A stretch of 64,000 bases of DNA from Photorhabdus heterorhabditis. GTDB lineage: Bacteria > Pseudomonadota > Gammaproteobacteria > Enterobacterales > Enterobacteriaceae. The notes below the pieces were generated by a model, which did not search any database, was not told the DNA's origin, and saw only the letters and a program-made list of their open reading frames with translations. A program made the position numbers and the translations under genes. Below are positions 1-7,584 of the stretch, piece after piece; position 1 is the first letter of the stretch; the number at the start of each line of letters is the position of its first letter. The stretch is from contig NZ_RCWA01000004.1 in the NCBI RefSeq assembly GCF_018448905.1, forward strand, positions 1 through 64,000, written 5' to 3'.

Positions 1-504
1 TAAAAGCCGGGGTTTGGTTAAGATAGCAGCAAAAACAGGGGGTTATATTTTAAAACAAAAAACAGGCCAATGTTATTATTCTGTTACAAAATATATAAAA
101 AATGCATTAATATTAATCATTTAATAATCAATGTTAATAATTTCAAAATAATTTCATTTTTTGTTTTAATTTTGTGATTTAGATCATATTTTTTATTTTA
201 ATTTCAGAATGAGAATACATTGAAATGTGACATTTATCGTTAACTAGTGATTGGGTATTACCTTTTATGATTAGGTTAGATGATGACTTTTAGCTCAGTT
301 GTCAGAACAGGCGCTATGTTATTGCGGATTTATCTATGCCAGTTTTGCTTCTTGTTAACTGTTCGGCCTGTCATTGTGCTCACTTTTTGAAGAGCATAAA
401 TGATGATTCTATGCAGTATGAAAAGCTTTCTTGACGTTGAGATGGACCTTGATTAATTTAAGGCAGTATTCGTTGTCGCGTAAGCGATCGTTAATGTTCC
501 CGCA

Positions 505-630
505 GTCTGAGAGGAATGCCTTCGGGTGACTGATTTCAATGCCATTGTAGCCTGAGAGGTGGCGTCTTCGGACGGTAAATCCGTTTATCCTTTGAAAACG
601 GGTATCACTAGCAATAGTGATGAAGGTGCA
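505..630 (+). ncRNA. Candidate structured RNA element, copy A
   Basis: This 126-nt segment recurs at 2301-2426 with exactly the same length and many substitutions. Three hairpins can be drawn: a CGTC-TTCG-GACG tetraloop stem near 563-574, a CCGTTT/AAAACGG stem near 581-602, and an ATCACT/AGTGAT stem near 604-621. The tetraloop stem keeps pairing between copies although its bases differ, and the third stem is fixed while its 6-nt loop differs. I do not recognise the family. Strand is chosen to match the flanking genes and is uncertain. Confidence 0.45.
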
Positions 631-806
631 ATTTCACAGACAATTTTCTGACTTGCCAGTATCATCAAGACAACAACCTGCGGGTTAATTTTGCTTTCTA
701 CGATTAGCTTGCCTGGGTGGTTTCGTTCAGCAGTCTGGATGATTGCTGCCAGCTTCGACAGGTTATTGGATATTTTGCGGACAACGCATTGGGTCCAGAA
801 GAAACC

Positions 807-853
807 GGCAGCGTCACTTGTTGGCGTGATAACGAAAACCAAGTGACGCTGCC
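807..853. repeat. Perfect 14-bp inverted repeat
   Basis: GGCAGCGTCACTTG at 807-820 is followed after 19 bases by its exact reverse complement at 840-853. No T-run follows, so it is not an obvious terminator. In an integrative element such a dyad could be a protein binding site or part of a recombination or transfer site; that is inference only. Confidence 0.75.
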
Positions 854-991
854 AGCGTACAACCTTCCAAACCACGTAATACAAGCTTTCCCCGCATCTT
901 TTACCTTCTGACCAATACGTAGTACACCGGTCGGAGGGTTTTAAGATCGCTATTCACCTTAACGTCTTGAGTAAAAAACAATCATGTTGAC

Positions 992-1023
992 GTTTTATAT
1001 TCAGAAGGTTTTATATTCAGAAG
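992..1023. repeat. 16-bp tandem duplication
   Basis: The 16-mer GTTTTATATTCAGAAG occurs twice head-to-tail at 992-1007 and 1008-1023 with no mismatch. It lies in noncoding DNA upstream of the first integrase and has no evident function. Confidence 0.85.
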
Positions 1024-1316
1024 AAGGAGAACAATCGACTCGGTATTGATGGCGACGTCAGTGAAAACTGGCGTTGGAGGTAGTTTGACAACGGTCAGGA
1101 CGGTGTAAACCGCGAACAGCTCAGAGAGCTGGGGTGCCTCGTAAGAACTCAACATTTCGCCACCCCGATGCACAGATATCAGTCGAGCCGCAGGAAGCGC
1201 AAATCAAACCGTGCCGTTGGGGTTGAGAGATGACATTCAGAATACCGTTTTGTATTGCCTGCCTCCGTCAGGTTACAAGCGGTGGTGTCGTGTGGGTTAA
1301 AAAGGAAATCGTTTGA

Positions 1317-2207
1317 ATGTCAAAGTTGAGTAAACAGTTAGTCACATTGGCTCGTCAGGCTGGCGGCAGTTTTAAAACCGTTTCAGACAGAATGAAAATA
1401 GCCAAACGTCTGGCAGAAAGCATGGCGATATTAAATATTCAAATCCGTGATATTAAGAATATGAAAATTAATCATATTGAAAAATATATCGATAGCCGAA
1501 AGTCAGAGAATATTTCAAAGCGCACGTTACAAAATGAGATGGCGGCTGTTCGGGCGATATTCGCTATGGCGGGAAGATCTCAATTAGCTAACCCTCATCA
1601 CGAACGGTTAAGTAATCATGCGCTCGGATTATCTGGCGCCAGCCGGGAGGGGACTAAGATGGCGATTTCGGATGAGCGTTATCACACGACGCTTGTTTTT
1701 GTCCGAGGGAAAGATGAAGGAGTGGCTGCGGCTATGCAACTTTCTCGTTATCTGGGGCTGCGAACGGAAGAAGCGGTTCAGGCGGCAAAGTCATTAAGAA
1801 CGTGGGAAAAAGCTTTATTGCGTGGGGATGAAAGAGTGAGGGTGGTGTTTGGGACAAAAGGGGGACGTCCCCGTGACACGACGGTGGTTGATCGGGATAA
1901 AGTGATCCAGGCCGTCAGGACGGCAATAAAGTATGCCAATAAAAATCAGGGATGTTTGATTGATAAGCCGAATTTACATTCGGCCATTGATCGTTACCGG
2001 AATATTGTCAGGGAAGCGGGGTTAACCGGAAAGTCTTCACCACACAGTTTGCGTTATGCTTATGCTGTTGAGGCCATAAATTATCATCTGTCAAAGGGAT
2101 TCAGCCGAAAAGAAGCGGAAGCGATGGTTTCAATGGATTTGGGACATGGGGATGGGCGCGGGCATTATGTTGCCCGTGTCTACAATAAACAGCAGGATGA
2201 CAATTAA
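1317..2207 (+). CDS. Tyrosine recombinase, Integrase_1-like
   Basis: A 296-residue integrase-domain protein that probably catalyses site-specific recombination of the element. Residues 1-100 look like a helical SAM-like core-binding domain. The C-terminal half carries recognisable tyrosine-recombinase pieces: an arginine box (LGLRTEEA), a HSLRYAYA box (HxxR), a LGHGDGRGHYVARVY segment with the late histidine, and a candidate nucleophilic tyrosine. The ATG is preceded by AAAAAGGAAA at suitable distance. The two 126-nt structured repeats lie about 690 bases upstream and 95 bases downstream. It is only distantly similar to the second integrase at 11686-12687, so the region may combine two elements. 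The family call is fairly secure; its att site is unknown. Confidence 0.8.
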   Translation: MSKLSKQLVTLARQAGGSFKTVSDRMKIAKRLAESMAILNIQIRDIKNMKINHIEKYIDSRKSENISKRTLQNEMAAVRAIFAMAGRSQLANPHHERLSNHALGLSGASREGTKMAISDERYHTTLVFVRGKDEGVAAAMQLSRYLGLRTEEAVQAAKSLRTWEKALLRGDERVRVVFGTKGGRPRDTTVVDRDKVIQAVRTAIKYANKNQGCLIDKPNLHSAIDRYRNIVREAGLTGKSSPHSLRYAYAVEAINYHLSKGFSRKEAEAMVSMDLGHGDGRGHYVARVYNKQQDDN

Positions 2208-2300
2208 TCAGCTTTTGAATTTAACTTGAATCGAAACCGCCCTGGGCTTAATATCAGTGCGTTAACTTGTTGTTTTCGGGCAACGGCCAATGTCAGATGA

Positions 2301-2426
2301 GTCTGAGACTGACGCTTTTGGGTGACTCGTCATAAAACCATTGTAACCTGAGAGATGGTGCCTTTGGGCGGTACACCCGTTTATCCTTTGAAAACGGGTA
2401 TCACTGATTACAGTGATGAAGGTGCA
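2301..2426 (+). ncRNA. Candidate structured RNA element, copy B
   Basis: Second copy of the 126-nt repeat at 505-630. The hairpin that reads CGTC/GACG in copy A reads TGCC/GGCG here, which keeps pairing through a T-A to C-G double change plus a wobble. The CCGTTT/AAAACGG and ATCACT/AGTGAT stems are unchanged, while the loop of the latter changes from AGCAAT to GATTAC. This pattern favours a selected RNA fold over a simple DNA duplication. Strand and family are unknown. Confidence 0.45.
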
Positions 2427-2519
2427 TTTTTAGTAACACACGGTGGCCTACTGGCTATCTGATGATCTCACCGCCGAGGGACAGAGTGAAGCCTGTTGTC
2501 TCTCTCATATCAACCACCT

Positions 2520-2586
2520 CCTGATGGGGAATACCTTTCCCTGAGGGATGAGGTTATTCCTCATTTTTTACATTTGAGGAAATATT
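2520..2586 (+). promoter_or_regulatory. Leader 1: competing stems over the ribosome binding site
   Basis: TTCCTCA (2557-2563) pairs with TGAGGAA (2575-2581), which contains the Shine-Dalgarno sequence of the gene starting at 2587. The overlapping TATTCC (2555-2560) can instead pair with GGAATA (2528-2533). The two pairings exclude each other, as in a translational switch. Confidence 0.5.
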
Positions 2587-2718
2587 ATGCACACTTTATC
2601 GTTATTCATTGAAATATCGGTGCAAGCTGTCCGGTTTGAAGCGCTGATTGGGCACAAAGTTAAGTCAGGGAGATTACCCCGGCTGGTGATGCTTATCAGG
2701 CATCCTGACAGGGATTGA
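2587..2718 (+). CDS. Small hypothetical protein, 43 aa
   Basis: A short ATG-started frame of 43 codons plus stop. I do not recognise the product. The case for a real gene is its position: it is first in a same-strand run of element genes, has a GAGGAA ribosome binding site at proper distance, and carries the same kind of stem-competing leader as its downstream neighbours. The peptide is mildly basic in its second half and has no membrane segment or cysteine motif. It could also be a leader peptide or a truncated remnant of a longer gene. Confidence 0.45.
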   Translation: MHTLSLFIEISVQAVRFEALIGHKVKSGRLPRLVMLIRHPDRD

Positions 2719-2769
2719 CCTGACGGATTTATTCACTTTGTATGATGTTCGTGATGGAACATCTTCCTT

Positions 2770-2825
2770 ACATTTCCCGGGGCTTGTCCCCGTCAAGGGC
2801 GGACTCCCGGTAACAGGAGTAGTTA
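2770..2825 (+). promoter_or_regulatory. Leader 2: competing stems over the ribosome binding site
   Basis: ACTCC (2803-2807) pairs with GGAGT (2816-2820), the Shine-Dalgarno of the gene at 2826. The overlapping CCCGG (2806-2810) can pair with CCGGG (2777-2781), which would free the ribosome binding site. Confidence 0.45.
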
Positions 2826-3047
2826 ATGCCTGCTTTTCATCCCCCCACTGATACGACAACCTTGTCGGCTTCAGAGAGGTTAACGCCGAAACAACGTTCA
2901 CTTATCCGCGATGTGATCCGTGATGAGCGTGACTGCCGAGATCGTGACGCACTCCTTAAACTTTTGGGCATGATAACGCTGTTCAAAATTGCGGGGATCC
3001 TGACGTTAGGTGTGCTGTTGCTGGTTTTCCAGTTGTTATGGGGATAA
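2826..3047 (+). CDS. Small membrane protein of the element, 73 aa
   Basis: Unrecognised family. Residues 1-45 are polar and charged, with a run of acidic and arginine-rich residues around 25-42. Residues about 47-72 form a single hydrophobic segment (ITLFKIAGILTLGVLLLVF), so this looks like a C-terminally anchored inner-membrane protein with a cytoplasmic N-terminus. The ribosome binding site GGAGT sits in the leader hairpin just upstream. The next gene starts 12 bases downstream, so 2826-3733 is likely one transcription unit. Small anchored proteins of this sort are common in integrative elements, but no function can be assigned. Confidence 0.6.
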   Translation: MPAFHPPTDTTTLSASERLTPKQRSLIRDVIRDERDCRDRDALLKLLGMITLFKIAGILTLGVLLLVFQLLWG

Positions 3048-3059
3048 AGGAGACGAACG

Positions 3060-3437
3060 ATGTTAATGATCTTTGTGACAGTACTTTGGAGCGTTATTCG
3101 TTGGATTTCGCTGTCGTTTTACCATGTTATGTCCCGGCTATTACGTCGAAGACAGGTGAGACTACCGGCAGCTCATACGCGAAGACACACGGTATATGCG
3201 GGTAAATGGCAACTTTCTGATGACGCGAAGTCGTGCGGGAGACCGGTGGTGGTCAGAGATAGACACAGCTACAAACCGGGTGTGGAGTTGCTGTATTTCG
3301 GTGAGGAGAGTCCGGAGCCGTTTTATGGCGAGCGGTACCTTATCGACGAAACGGAAGCGGTGGATTCGGCGCAACAGATGCTCACGCGTCTGTTGAGACA
3401 GCGTAGTTTGTCGAAGGCTTATGATGAGGCCGCATAA
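3060..3437 (+). CDS. Hypothetical membrane-anchored protein, 125 aa
   Basis: Unrecognised. The N-terminal 25 residues are hydrophobic (MLMIFVTVLWSVIRWISLSF) and followed by an arginine-rich stretch, which suggests a signal anchor with the rest facing the cytoplasm. The remainder is soluble-looking, with tyrosine- and glutamate-rich segments and a C-terminal helix rich in Leu, Arg and Ala. GGAGACGAACG upstream supplies a ribosome binding site. Its stop codon overlaps the ATG of the next gene by one base, so translation of the two is probably coupled. Another frame at 3196-3396 is a shadow. Confidence 0.55.
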   Translation: MLMIFVTVLWSVIRWISLSFYHVMSRLLRRRQVRLPAAHTRRHTVYAGKWQLSDDAKSCGRPVVVRDRHSYKPGVELLYFGEESPEPFYGERYLIDETEAVDSAQQMLTRLLRQRSLSKAYDEAA

Positions 3438-3733
3438 TGGTCAATGAGACGTTGACTGCCGTTACCCGGACGGTGATGCCGGCTGTGGCGATTGAGGAGC
3501 CCGTCTGGCTGCGAATGGTAAGTTATCCGTCTGCGCCAGAATATGAAACAGAACGGTTTCATCAACTGATTTACCAGGCATTCAAAGTCTGGTCAGCAGC
3601 CAAGCCGGGAACGTGTGAGGTGACGTTTGGTTTTTTCTGTTTGCCGCATGACGGCAACATGAAGGCCCTTTTATGGCAAGCGCTGCGGCTTAAACATCAA
3701 TCTGATCGGTTACTGATTGCATTGGACGCCTAA
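3437..3733 (+). CDS. Hypothetical protein, 98 aa
   Basis: Unrecognised soluble protein of 98 residues. The sequence contains a VTFGFFCLP segment and a KHQSDRLLIALDA C-terminus but no motif I can name. It overlaps the preceding gene by one base (TAATG arrangement), which suggests translational coupling and a shared job with it. It has no leader hairpin of its own, unlike the genes before and after this three-gene group. A Rho-independent terminator-like stem begins within 15 bases of its stop codon, in the leader of the next gene. Confidence 0.55.
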   Translation: MVNETLTAVTRTVMPAVAIEEPVWLRMVSYPSAPEYETERFHQLIYQAFKVWSAAKPGTCEVTFGFFCLPHDGNMKALLWQALRLKHQSDRLLIALDA

Positions 3734-3736
3734 TTT

Positions 3737-3809
3737 ATTGATTACCCTGACGGGGAAACCCGTGAGGGTTAACTCCGTCAGTCATTTTTTTACAACAGGA
3801 GTTAACCCT
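3737..3809 (+). promoter_or_regulatory. Leader 3: terminator stem versus ribosome-binding-site stem
   Basis: CTGACGG (3747-3753) pairs with CCGTCAG (3775-3781) and is closely followed by seven T, a terminator-like hairpin. The overlapping 11-mer GGGTTAACTCC (3766-3776) is the exact complement of GGAGTTAACCC (3798-3808), which contains the Shine-Dalgarno for the ATG at 3810. The two folds share bases 3775-3776 and are mutually exclusive. This is the clearest of the series. Confidence 0.6.
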
Positions 3810-4283
3810 ATGAGTACAATGACGACTAAAGAACACATTCGGGAACCGTCCCAGTCCCTGTCAGTGCAGGCGCTGGCTGAGCCTGAGATATTCAGGAAAA
3901 CCCGTAGCCGGTTTAATCAGTGGCTGCAGGCGCAATTCGACAATCACTATCACACGCTGAGAAATCATGGTTACCGCTGTTTTCTTGCTCGTCATCATCC
4001 GACAGAGCTTGAGCGTTACGATGAGGCATGCGAAGCCTTACGGCGTGAGGAATTTCACCGGTTCAGTGAGTTGCAGACGCTGGGGCTGTTCCTGTATCAA
4101 CAGGTTCAGCTAAAGGAGAAAAAACTCAGGCAGCGTCGTCGCTGGCTGTTGACCGGGATAGCATTGACGTCGCTGGTGACAGGCGTGTGTTTGATGCTTC
4201 ATGCTTACGAAGTTGACTTGTCTGTAGTTTATCACTGGCTGACCGCGTTACCGGCCAAAATAGCTAATTATTTCATGCGCTAA
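3810..4283 (+). CDS. Hypothetical tail-anchored protein, 157 aa
   Basis: Unrecognised. The first 110 residues are hydrophilic and helix-prone, with many Arg, His and Glu. Residues about 111-130 form one hydrophobic span (LLTGIALTSLVTGVCLMLHA) preceded by a KKLRQRRR basic cluster, then a weaker hydrophobic C-terminal tail. This suggests an inner-membrane anchor with the large domain in the cytoplasm. I chose the ATG at 3810 because the GGAG at 3798 lies at the right distance and the leader hairpin ends there; an upstream in-frame start at 3717 would read through the leader. A membrane-entry or exclusion role is conceivable but unsupported. Confidence 0.6.
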   Translation: MSTMTTKEHIREPSQSLSVQALAEPEIFRKTRSRFNQWLQAQFDNHYHTLRNHGYRCFLARHHPTELERYDEACEALRREEFHRFSELQTLGLFLYQQVQLKEKKLRQRRRWLLTGIALTSLVTGVCLMLHAYEVDLSVVYHWLTALPAKIANYFMR

Positions 4284-4349
4284 TTATTTATCCCCTGGGA
4301 GAGACGACTCCCTGTGGAAGGGTCTCTTCCTTAATTTTAGACAGGAAGG
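4284..4349 (+). promoter_or_regulatory. Leader 4: competing stems over the ribosome binding site
   Basis: GTCTCT (4322-4327) pairs with AGAGAC (4300-4305). The overlapping CTTCCT (4326-4331) pairs with AGGAAG (4343-4348), the Shine-Dalgarno of the gene at 4350. Same logic as the other leaders, with different sequence. Confidence 0.5.
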
Positions 4350-6314
4350 ATGATGACCCTTTATTACCTACCGGATGATATCTGCCGGTTAATAACCCGA
4401 CGTCTTACAGACAGCCTGGAAAGTGGATGGGCGCCCTGGCAAGCGGCCAGTGAGTACGGTTTGCCGCAGCATGCGCTGACCGGACAACCGTTTAGCGGTA
4501 TCAATGTGCTGTTGCTCTGGCAAACTATGTTGCAGCGGCAGCTGATATCTAACCGCTGGTTAACCGGTGATGAGTTAAGAGCGTTAGGCGGATGGGTGGT
4601 CAACGGTGAAAAACCGACAACCATCGTCCGTTACCGGCCTTCAATGTCGCTGATACGTGTTATTAATCTGGAACAATGTGAAGGACTGCCGGCAGAACTT
4701 CAACCCGGTTGTCCTTTACCTCCCCGTCCGGCTCCCGGTTTTGCCGCTGTTCAGCAACTGGTGACGGCCAGTGGGATCCCGGTGGTTCATCGGTCAGGCA
4801 TTGTGCCCGTTTACCGGCCATGGCATGATCGTATTGAGCTGCCTGTCCGGCGGGACTACGTTGAAGATTCACAATACTGGCATGACTTGTTGTATCAACT
4901 GGTTTATGCCACTGGCCATCCGTCCCGGTTAAACCGCTTTGGCCTGACAACCCGAAGTCAGTGGGATGAAGCCCGGGAACAATGGGTGACAGCATTGGGC
5001 GCGGCGTTTGTGGCGGCATTGACCGGTGTTCGGGGTAACCCGGTATATCCGGATAGGGTGGCACCTTGGGTACAGACTTTGGATTCAGATCCGTGGTGGT
5101 TATTTCAGGTGGCTAATGATGCCCGCCGTGCCATGGATTATTTGCAGCACCGAAAGCAACAGTTACCAACCCGTGTAGGGTTGTGGCAACAAATGGCGAC
5201 CGTACTGCTTAGCGAACATTATGGTCTGCCGCTGGATGACACGATGTTGGGATGTGATGCAGTTGTTCAGCGTCATATCGACGGTGGTATCACGCCGCTG
5301 ATGGCTATCAGTGCATTGGCACGAATATACGAGTGGGACCGGCGTGATCAGTCCGAAGGGCGGTTATTCCCGGAAGAATTGGGGCCGGCCAGTGAGGCAC
5401 TGGCATTGTTCTCCAGCCAGCCATCGTATCTGAACTATTATCGGGTACCGGTCACAGAACAGGCTGATACCGATGAACCGGATACGTTATTACAACCTGA
5501 GCGGTTGTCACCGCCGGTGGCGTCTGAGACGGGCAGTGAGGATGAAGATAATGACCCTTATTCTCCTGATGATAATGTGGTGGCGCTGCCATTGGCGGCA
5601 ACTTACCGGGAACCGAATCCACATAAACAGGCTTTTATCAGACTGTTTAACCAGATTGCACCCCATGAAAATCGCTGGCCGGTGTTCTGTGATTTTGTGC
5701 ATATGGCCGCCTGTTCATTGTATAACGCGCTGTTGCAAAATGAGGAATTTGAAGCGGACTATATGCAGCGGGTTAAACGTTATTCCCGTGAAGATGCATT
5801 CCGGCTGAGTCGTTTGCTGAGTGAAGTTATTATGGGTCTGGAGTATGAGGTCGGTGATTTTCTGGGGTCTATTTTTATGGCGCTGGAATTAGGTAATGAC
5901 CAGGCTGGTCAGTATCTTACGCCGTTTCCTGTCAGCCATATGATGGCCAAATTACAGCTGGCTGACGGTTTGCCAATGCTGAAATCCGGTGAGCGTGAAT
6001 ATATCACGGTGTCTGACCCGGCTTGTGGTGCCGGCGGGATGATTATTGCGATGCATCAGGCAATGCTGGAAGCGGGGTTTAATCCTCAGCAGCAGATGCT
6101 GGCGTTTTGTGTCGATATCGACCCGGTTGCCGCGATGATGACGTATATCCAGCTGTCGTTGCTGGGTGTCCCGGCCGTGGTCACGGTGGGCGATTCACTC
6201 ACTCATGTCATGTCTCAGCAAATGGTGACGCCAATGTACCATTTAGGCTGCTGGCAGTTCAAACGTCAGCGTCAGGAAGCTGAAAACGAAATAGCGATGC
6301 GTAAGGCTGGCTGA
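4350..6314 (+). CDS. ArdC-like / adenine-methylase-like fusion protein
   Basis: A 654-residue protein. Residues 1-200 resemble ArdC anti-restriction proteins: an N-terminal SGINVLLLW motif (49-57) and a zincin-like segment ending TGHPSRLNR (188-196). The usual HExxH zinc site is replaced by YQLVY (182-186), so peptidase activity is unlikely. After an acidic linker (about 370-410), residues 425-625 match the SAM-binding part of N-6 adenine methylases, with QYLTP (521-525), DPACGAGG (556-563) and CVDIDPVA (587-594). I find no NPPY/F catalytic motif before the C-terminus, so methyl transfer is doubtful. It may protect incoming element DNA by binding DNA or restriction enzymes; that is inference. 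The start could also be the second ATG. Confidence 0.7.
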   Translation: MMTLYYLPDDICRLITRRLTDSLESGWAPWQAASEYGLPQHALTGQPFSGINVLLLWQTMLQRQLISNRWLTGDELRALGGWVVNGEKPTTIVRYRPSMSLIRVINLEQCEGLPAELQPGCPLPPRPAPGFAAVQQLVTASGIPVVHRSGIVPVYRPWHDRIELPVRRDYVEDSQYWHDLLYQLVYATGHPSRLNRFGLTTRSQWDEAREQWVTALGAAFVAALTGVRGNPVYPDRVAPWVQTLDSDPWWLFQVANDARRAMDYLQHRKQQLPTRVGLWQQMATVLLSEHYGLPLDDTMLGCDAVVQRHIDGGITPLMAISALARIYEWDRRDQSEGRLFPEELGPASEALALFSSQPSYLNYYRVPVTEQADTDEPDTLLQPERLSPPVASETGSEDEDNDPYSPDDNVVALPLAATYREPNPHKQAFIRLFNQIAPHENRWPVFCDFVHMAACSLYNALLQNEEFEADYMQRVKRYSREDAFRLSRLLSEVIMGLEYEVGDFLGSIFMALELGNDQAGQYLTPFPVSHMMAKLQLADGLPMLKSGEREYITVSDPACGAGGMIIAMHQAMLEAGFNPQQQMLAFCVDIDPVAAMMTYIQLSLLGVPAVVTVGDSLTHVMSQQMVTPMYHLGCWQFKRQRQEAENEIAMRKAG

Positions 6315-6354
6315 TACACATTTTTAATTTAAGTCACCATTGGGTGGCCTCACA

Positions 6355-6412
6355 TTAACCTGATAGGGGATATCCCCTAAGGGGAAACCCCGTCAATCAC
6401 GAGATTTCCCTT
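6355..6412 (+). promoter_or_regulatory. Leader 5: stacked hairpins before the start codon
   Basis: AGGGGATATCCCCT (6365-6378) is a self-complementary hairpin. AAGGGGAAA (6379-6387) can pair with TTTCCCTT (6405-6412) directly before the ATG with one bulge. The ribosome binding site itself is weak here, so this member fits the series less well. Confidence 0.4.
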
Positions 6413-7324
6413 ATGTCTTTATTACGTTTTTATATCCGGCATCAATTCGTAGAACGAATGGGGCTGGCGCTGAATGATAACGCTATTTTCTGTCTGTTTC
6501 ATGAGTGCCAGGGAGACTACGTCAATACCCATGTAAAGTTTACCAAAGAGTTACTTTTGCCCGTCATGGATCATTTTTTGGACAGTTTGTATGAGGAGCT
6601 GGCAAACCGGGCTAGATGCAGAAATAGTGAACGTATCCTGACGTTATGGATACGGGGAATGGATGCGATATCTCATGTTTATCAGGATCCGATGCTGATG
6701 CCTTATACCCATCTGGACAGTAGTGGCCGTGTGGATACCCTTATCAGGCCAGATACCGCCGTGTTACTGAATTTGACGGCAGAGCAGTTTTTGTGTCTGA
6801 CGGCGCAGGATAATCTACCGGAAGATGAACAAATGGGGCTGGAACAGTTCAGCAAAACACAACAGTACTGGACACGTTTTATGGACTATCTGGATAAGCA
6901 GTTGACAGAAACGTGTCGGTATTGTTTTGAACGTTTGGGTCAATTTCTTCGTCACTTACAGGTTGAACCCCGTTTAATACGGCGTTTTTCCTTCTCTATC
7001 GGTTACATTGATGTATTCATGGGGCCACAGGATTTACACAATATTGAGGCAGAGGAATTTGAGTCAGGGTATCTCGAAGAGTATATCGATGATGTCTCTG
7101 ATGGACTGATGACACCCGTCCAGTTCCAGGTTGATGTGGTATATAAGAATGGTCGTGTGATAGAGAGTTTTCGATCAGATGTAGACATTGAAAATGTTAA
7201 TAACCCAACACTCAAGGATTATCGGAATGTGGTGGATGAGGCAATCACATGGGTACATGAGCAGTTTGTGCTGAAAACCCGTTTAGTGAGCCTGTTTTCG
7301 CCAGTACATAGGCTGGCAGTATAA
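6413..7324 (+). CDS. Hypothetical protein of the element, 303 aa
   Basis: Unrecognised. The 303 residues look like a soluble, mixed alpha-beta cytoplasmic protein with no signal peptide or membrane span. The middle (about 130-190) is rich in Gln, Leu and aromatic residues with helical periodicity. Residues about 210-235 are strongly acidic (EAEEFESGYLEEYIDD), followed by strand-like VQFQVDVVYKNGRV. The acidic patch could mimic DNA, as several anti-restriction proteins do, but this is speculation from composition and from the neighbouring ArdC-like gene. It carries its own leader hairpins and is transcribed with the rest of the cluster. Confidence 0.6.
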   Translation: MSLLRFYIRHQFVERMGLALNDNAIFCLFHECQGDYVNTHVKFTKELLLPVMDHFLDSLYEELANRARCRNSERILTLWIRGMDAISHVYQDPMLMPYTHLDSSGRVDTLIRPDTAVLLNLTAEQFLCLTAQDNLPEDEQMGLEQFSKTQQYWTRFMDYLDKQLTETCRYCFERLGQFLRHLQVEPRLIRRFSFSIGYIDVFMGPQDLHNIEAEEFESGYLEEYIDDVSDGLMTPVQFQVDVVYKNGRVIESFRSDVDIENVNNPTLKDYRNVVDEAITWVHEQFVLKTRLVSLFSPVHRLAV

Positions 7325-7334
7325 CTAAAATTTA

Positions 7335-7389
7335 ACCCATTGGGGGAAATGTTCCCTCAATGGGAACGTTTCTCCTCAGGAGAACGACG
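7335..7389 (+). promoter_or_regulatory. Leader 6: two hairpins, second over the ribosome binding site
   Basis: CCCATTG (7336-7342) pairs with CAATGGG (7358-7364), with an inner GGGGAA/TTCCC extension. Next, TCTCCT (7371-7376) pairs with AGGAGA (7378-7383), hiding the Shine-Dalgarno for the short frame at 7390. Confidence 0.5.
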
Positions 7390-7449
7390 ATGTTACTTTT
7401 TAAGGCGAAAGACCTGAAACCCGGTTACTGCATGACAAATGTGATCTGA
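7390..7449 (+). pseudogene. Short frame, possible gene remnant, 19 aa
   Basis: An ATG with a strong AGGAGA ribosome binding site and the same leader architecture as neighbouring genes opens a frame of only 19 codons, ending at a TGA at 7447. The peptide contains KDLKPGYCM, which looks like the start of a larger protein. The downstream DNA to 7520 gives no convincing continuation in another frame. I read this as the 5' remnant of a deleted or frameshifted gene; a genuine small peptide is possible. Confidence 0.35.
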
Positions 7450-7518
7450 AGGTGACGCTGACAGCCACACAAATTATCACACAATTTTACCCCTGATTGC
7501 CGGGATGCCGGCAGTCGT

Positions 7519-7584
7519 TTTCACCCTGACGGGCGTTATTTCCCGTCAGGGGGTAACGCCCGTATTTATTTCGGAGCGTTATTG
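7519..7584 (+). promoter_or_regulatory. Leader 7: three-arm competing stems
   Basis: CCCTGACGGG (7524-7533) pairs exactly with CCCGTCAGGG (7542-7551). CGGGCGTTA (7530-7538) pairs exactly with TAACGCCCG (7554-7562), excluding the first stem. TAACGC (7554-7559) also pairs with GCGTTA (7576-7581) just after the Shine-Dalgarno CGGAG. Three mutually exclusive folds within 60 bases are unlikely by chance. Confidence 0.55.

Larger units (their letters stand above)
1..1316. other. Integrative-element flank without a convincing gene
   Basis: The first 250 bases are very AT-rich, and the rest looks like degenerate element DNA. Short open frames exist (for example 585-884 minus and 717-911 plus), but they overlap each other on opposite strands, lack good ribosome binding sites and resemble no family I know. 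The stretch does contain a structured repeat (505-630), a perfect 14-bp inverted repeat (807-853) and a 16-bp tandem duplication (992-1023), listed separately. Confidence 0.5.

Noticed and set aside
505-630. TPP (THI-box) riboswitch, because of CTGAGA motifs
   Set aside because: The second conserved THI element and the correct stem order are absent, and no thiamine gene follows.
585-911. Overlapping opposite-strand frames of 99 and 64 codons
   Set aside because: No ribosome binding sites and no family resemblance; the inverted repeat at 807-853 lies inside both.
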